NCBI GenBank assembly: GCA_007131745.1
Contig: SLPX01000322.1
Location: forward strand, 1-7,731
Length of the DNA stretch: 7,731 nucleotides
Source: Myxococcales bacterium
Lineage (GTDB): Bacteria; Myxococcota; Polyangia; HGW-17; SLPX01
Reading direction: 5' to 3'
Shown here: piece by piece, positions 5,635 to 7,731 of the stretch
Numbering within the stretch: position 1 is the stretch's first letter
How the letters are laid out: every line of letters begins with the position of its first letter
Notes under the pieces: generated by a model
What the model saw: the letters and a program-made list of their open reading frames with translations, nothing else
The model's database searches: none
What the model was told of the DNA's origin: nothing
Position numbers and translations under genes: made by a program

Positions 5635-7086
5635 TCAAAAACGGTCCCGCATCATCTCCCAGTTGTCCAGATATGCTTCGTAAACATCGTCGTTTTGAAT
5701 CTTGAGCAGGGTTTCGTCGTGATTTCGCAGCGCGGGTCCGGTGTAATTATGCGAACCTGTCCACACCAATTTCTGCCGCTCCGCTTCGGATCCGTAGGGG
5801 GCGTTAATGAGAAGATACTTGGAGTGAACACTGTGTGTTGTGCCGGAGGGAAACACCGACAGGTCTATACCTTCCACGCTCAATTCGCTTATGATGCTCG
5901 AGCCGGTAGTAGCTTCCCGCACCAGCACACTCACTTCGCAACCTTCGAAAAACCGGTCGGCCAATGCTTCAGCGACGGCAAGTCTCGGATTACTGAAATA
6001 AGCCATGGCCACATGAATATGAGAATCATCGTCGCAGGTGACGTTGTTCAAGACGTTTACTATGGTGTCTCCGGTCGCCCGGGGAAAGAAATATACCTTT
6101 GTGTCGTAGTCTCCGAGAAAAGAGCGATAGTAGTCAAGGTCCCGCTGCTGCGCTCGAAGATCATACCAGTAATTGGAATATGCTTCATAAAGCGCTTTGT
6201 CCTCTCGGATGATCACCGCGTTGTTGAACTGGTGCCGCTGCGGATTCGTATGATTTGCAGAGGATTGAAAAACCACATCCGTGGATCCGTCGTCTAAATG
6301 AGAAAAAACTGTAAACTTGTTGTGTTGAATACCATCGCCGATGCAACCTCCCGAAGACTCCCCTTCGCTGCAGATGGTCAAGCGATCTCCAAGACCTGCG
6401 CGCAGAATTTGGATGGCCTGCCAATCCGTTCCGTCCGAGTGAACATTCGTGTTTCCGACAATCACTCGTACGTCTACACCCGCATCAAGAGCTGCAACAA
6501 ATGCGCCTGCAATGCGGGTGCGACTCCAGGTATAAAAAGCCGCCCTTACGGACGAACCAGGTTCGGCCATTTCCAGAAGTTCAATTAAGACATCTTCAAG
6601 GTGGTCGTCGTTCCCTTCGTCAATGGGTTCATTGAAATGCACTTCAAACCGATCCCATTCCGGGAGCGTCGTTTCTTCGACGCACCATCCATCTTCGCAA
6701 ACATAAGGGTCGTCACACGTGTGGTCCGGGTGACATGGCTCGCCCAGGCCGCCTGTTCCACCAGGATTCACGCAGACCCCCTCCTCGCAAACATAGGGGT
6801 CGTCACACGTGTGGTCCGGGTGACATGGCTCGCCCGGGCCGCCTGTTCCACCAGGATTCACGCAGACCCCATCTTCGCAAACATAGGGTGCATTGCATGT
6901 TTCGTTAGGATAACAAGGGCCGCCCAAGTCGCCCTGAAGCTTACCGGAGGCGTCCTTTCCGCAACCACTCGATACAACCGTAAACAAAACAGCAATCATG
7001 CAAAATGCCACGAAACGATTCCAACTCTTTCTCCATGCTCGTGAGAAGAATACATTTTTTTCTGTCGTTTCCATCATTTCTTTCAT
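5635..7086 (-). CDS. Phospholipase D-superfamily lipoprotein with N-terminal Cys-rich repeats
   Basis: A 483-residue exported protein. A basic N-region and hydrophobic stretch (25-38) end in SSGC with Cys42, indicating a lipoprotein. Residues about 53-132 hold three 30-residue Cys-rich repeats of the type GEPCHPDHTCDDPYVCEDGxC joined by NPGGTGG linkers. Residues about 136-483 are two phospholipase D-like halves. The first has His255-x-Lys257 and Ser276-x-Asn278; the second has His421-x-Lys423 and Ser445-x-Asn447 in GSHN. The Asp usual in HxKxxxxD is Ser262 in the first and Asn428 in the second. The His/Lys/Asn residues needed for phosphodiester transfer are present, so a secreted phospholipase, nuclease or cardiolipin synthase-like activity is plausible; the substrate is unknown. 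The start at 7086 is chosen because GAGG lies 9 bases upstream; an in-frame ATG at 7161 would overlap the upstream gene and lacks a signal-peptide-like start. It lies 19 bases after the HAD gene, probably one operon. Confidence 0.88.
   Translation of the reverse strand: MKEMMETTEKNVFFSRAWRKSWNRFVAFCMIAVLFTVVSSGCGKDASGKLQGDLGGPCYPNETCNAPYVCEDGVCVNPGGTGGPGEPCHPDHTCDDPYVCEEGVCVNPGGTGGLGEPCHPDHTCDDPYVCEDGWCVEETTLPEWDRFEVHFNEPIDEGNDDHLEDVLIELLEMAEPGSSVRAAFYTWSRTRIAGAFVAALDAGVDVRVIVGNTNVHSDGTDWQAIQILRAGLGDRLTICSEGESSGGCIGDGIQHNKFTVFSHLDDGSTDVVFQSSANHTNPQRHQFNNAVIIREDKALYEAYSNYWYDLRAQQRDLDYYRSFLGDYDTKVYFFPRATGDTIVNVLNNVTCDDDSHIHVAMAYFSNPRLAVAEALADRFFEGCEVSVLVREATTGSSIISELSVEGIDLSVFPSGTTHSVHSKYLLINAPYGSEAERQKLVWTGSHNYTGPALRNHDETLLKIQNDDVYEAYLDNWEMMRDRF
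6691..6930 (-). repeat. 90-bp tandem repeat encoding Cys-rich 30-residue units
   Basis: The units at 6691-6780 and 6781-6870 differ at only 4 of 90 positions by direct comparison. A third, diverged unit covers 6871 to about 6930 and matches mainly at protein level. The period of 90 is a multiple of three, so the frame is preserved. The repeats encode the Cys-rich region between the lipoprotein anchor and the PLD domain. Confidence 0.95.
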
Positions 7087-7105
7087 CCCATCAATCCTCA
7101 AAAGC

Positions 7106-7731
7106 TCACATGCCGAGATGCGGCAAGATGGCCCGGAGGTCTCGCTTTTCCACGCAGACATCCGCTTGTGATCGAAGTTCCTCTGACTTCGGGCAAAAAG
7201 CTATCGATCTACCCGCCACCTTCACCGCGGATAAATCGTTGTAGTTGTCTCCCACAAACGCGCATTGGTTTGGATGAACTCCAAGTCGTCCCGCAATCTC
7301 GATGAGACCTGCACCTTTTTTTTCAAGGTCGTACAAGGTGGCATCGCCGCCCGCAAGGAAACCCTTTTCGTCGAAGTACACCCGGTTCAAAAAGATGACA
7401 TCGAACAAAGAAGGGTCAAAGAACGCGGCAAGTACCACGTCAAGACTGCCCGAAAGAATCGCTGTTTTGACTCCCGCTTCGTGCAGGAGCGCCAGGGTTT
7501 CATGCGCTCCCTGCATCGGATACATCTTCTCTTTGAGCATAAGAGCGATTCTGTCCCGGTCAGCCCCCCGCTCCGCTAAAAGTTCCAGATCGGTTTCAAA
7601 CCATCTACGGTAGGAAATCCGACCGGAAAAGAAATCATCACGCGCGCGCTTTCTCACAACATGATCCGTTACAAAGTGATCATGCAAAGTCTGCCAGATA
7701 AAAACAGTTCCGTCGACCAGGGTCCCGTCCA
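7106..7731 (-). CDS. HAD-superfamily (HAD-IB, SerB-like) phosphatase, N-terminus cut by window edge
   Basis: About 207 residues are visible, running off the right edge. Reading into the edge gives DGTLVDGT at 7706-7729, the second half of HAD motif I (DxDGT). The nucleophile Asp lies one codon or so beyond the window, and the partial codon NTG is compatible with Met, Leu or Val between the two Asp. Motif II is SGS in AILSGS (7445-7453). A motif III Lys is in YDLEKKG. Motif IV is GDNYND (7235-7252), with downstream IAFCPKSEEL resembling phosphoserine phosphatases. The enzyme probably removes phosphate from a small molecule, phosphoserine or similar, by an aspartyl-phosphate intermediate in the cytoplasm. 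A TTG at 7687 could be mistaken for a start but would lose motif I. The PLD lipoprotein gene follows 19 bases downstream on the same strand; no functional link is evident. Confidence 0.88.
   Translation of the reverse strand, partial: DGTLVDGTVFIWQTLHDHFVTDHVVRKRARDDFFSGRISYRRWFETDLELLAERGADRDRIALMLKEKMYPMQGAHETLALLHEAGVKTAILSGSLDVVLAAFFDPSLFDVIFLNRVYFDEKGFLAGGDATLYDLEKKGAGLIEIAGRLGVHPNQCAFVGDNYNDLSAVKVAGRSIAFCPKSEELRSQADVCVEKRDLRAILPHLGM

Noticed and set aside
6691..6930. Repeat array as a CRISPR
   Set aside because: The 90-bp units are contiguous without spacers, in-frame, and encode a Cys-rich protein segment.
7087..7161. Longer start of the PLD lipoprotein at 7161
   Set aside because: It would overlap the end of the HAD gene by 56 bases and bury the signal peptide behind 25 extra residues; the ATG at 7086 has a GAGG site and a normal signal peptide.
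7685..7687. TTG start for the HAD phosphatase at 7687
   Set aside because: The frame stays open to the window edge and encodes DGTLVDGT, the catalytic motif I, so the gene begins outside the window.

Overview
This window carries seven protein-coding genes and no recognisable RNA gene, mobile element or CRISPR array. Five of the seven are complete and encode exported or housekeeping proteins of a Gram-negative style. Four of them begin with lipoprotein signal peptides. Asp/Gly/Pro-rich linkers follow the signal in the first protein and lie inside the third. Cysteine-rich repeat modules occur in three of the four. This style (many surface lipoproteins, 'PDG/PDA' linkers, tandem Cys-rich modules, trypsin-like proteases) is typical of Myxococcota, Bradymonadales and related deltaproteobacterial lineages. 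That assignment is an inference from protein style only.

Layout. Bases 1-124 are a non-coding leader with inverted repeats. Three plus-strand genes follow. The first is a Tat-exported lipoprotein with a fibronectin type III domain and a large C-terminal domain of unknown, possibly glycan-related, function (125-1819). The second is a trypsin-fold serine protease lipoprotein with two C-terminal Cys-rich modules (1895-3043). The third is a lipoprotein made almost entirely of Cys-rich modules plus an Asp/Pro linker (3174-4484). Converging on these is dtd, D-aminoacyl-tRNA deacylase (minus, 4516-4968). A 200-bp AT-rich divergent region separates dtd from an arsC-type arsenate reductase/low-molecular-weight phosphatase (plus, 5169-5588). 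Converging on arsC is a two-gene minus-strand unit. A HAD-superfamily SerB-like phosphatase, cut by the right edge exactly inside catalytic motif I, lies upstream. A phospholipase D-superfamily lipoprotein (5635-7086) starts 19 bases after its stop.

How they fit together. The three plus-strand genes and the PLD lipoprotein look like parts of a cell-surface or secreted repertoire (adhesion, proteolysis, phosphodiester or glycan chemistry), but nothing ties them into a defined pathway. dtd (translation quality control), arsC (arsenate or phosphotyrosine chemistry) and the HAD phosphatase look like independent housekeeping or stress genes. I see no convincing undescribed system. The most noteworthy items are the recurrent Cys-rich modules in three unrelated exported proteins, a nearly identical 90-bp in-frame tandem duplication in the PLD lipoprotein, HKD motifs in which the Asp is replaced in both copies, and an unidentified C-terminal domain in the first gene.
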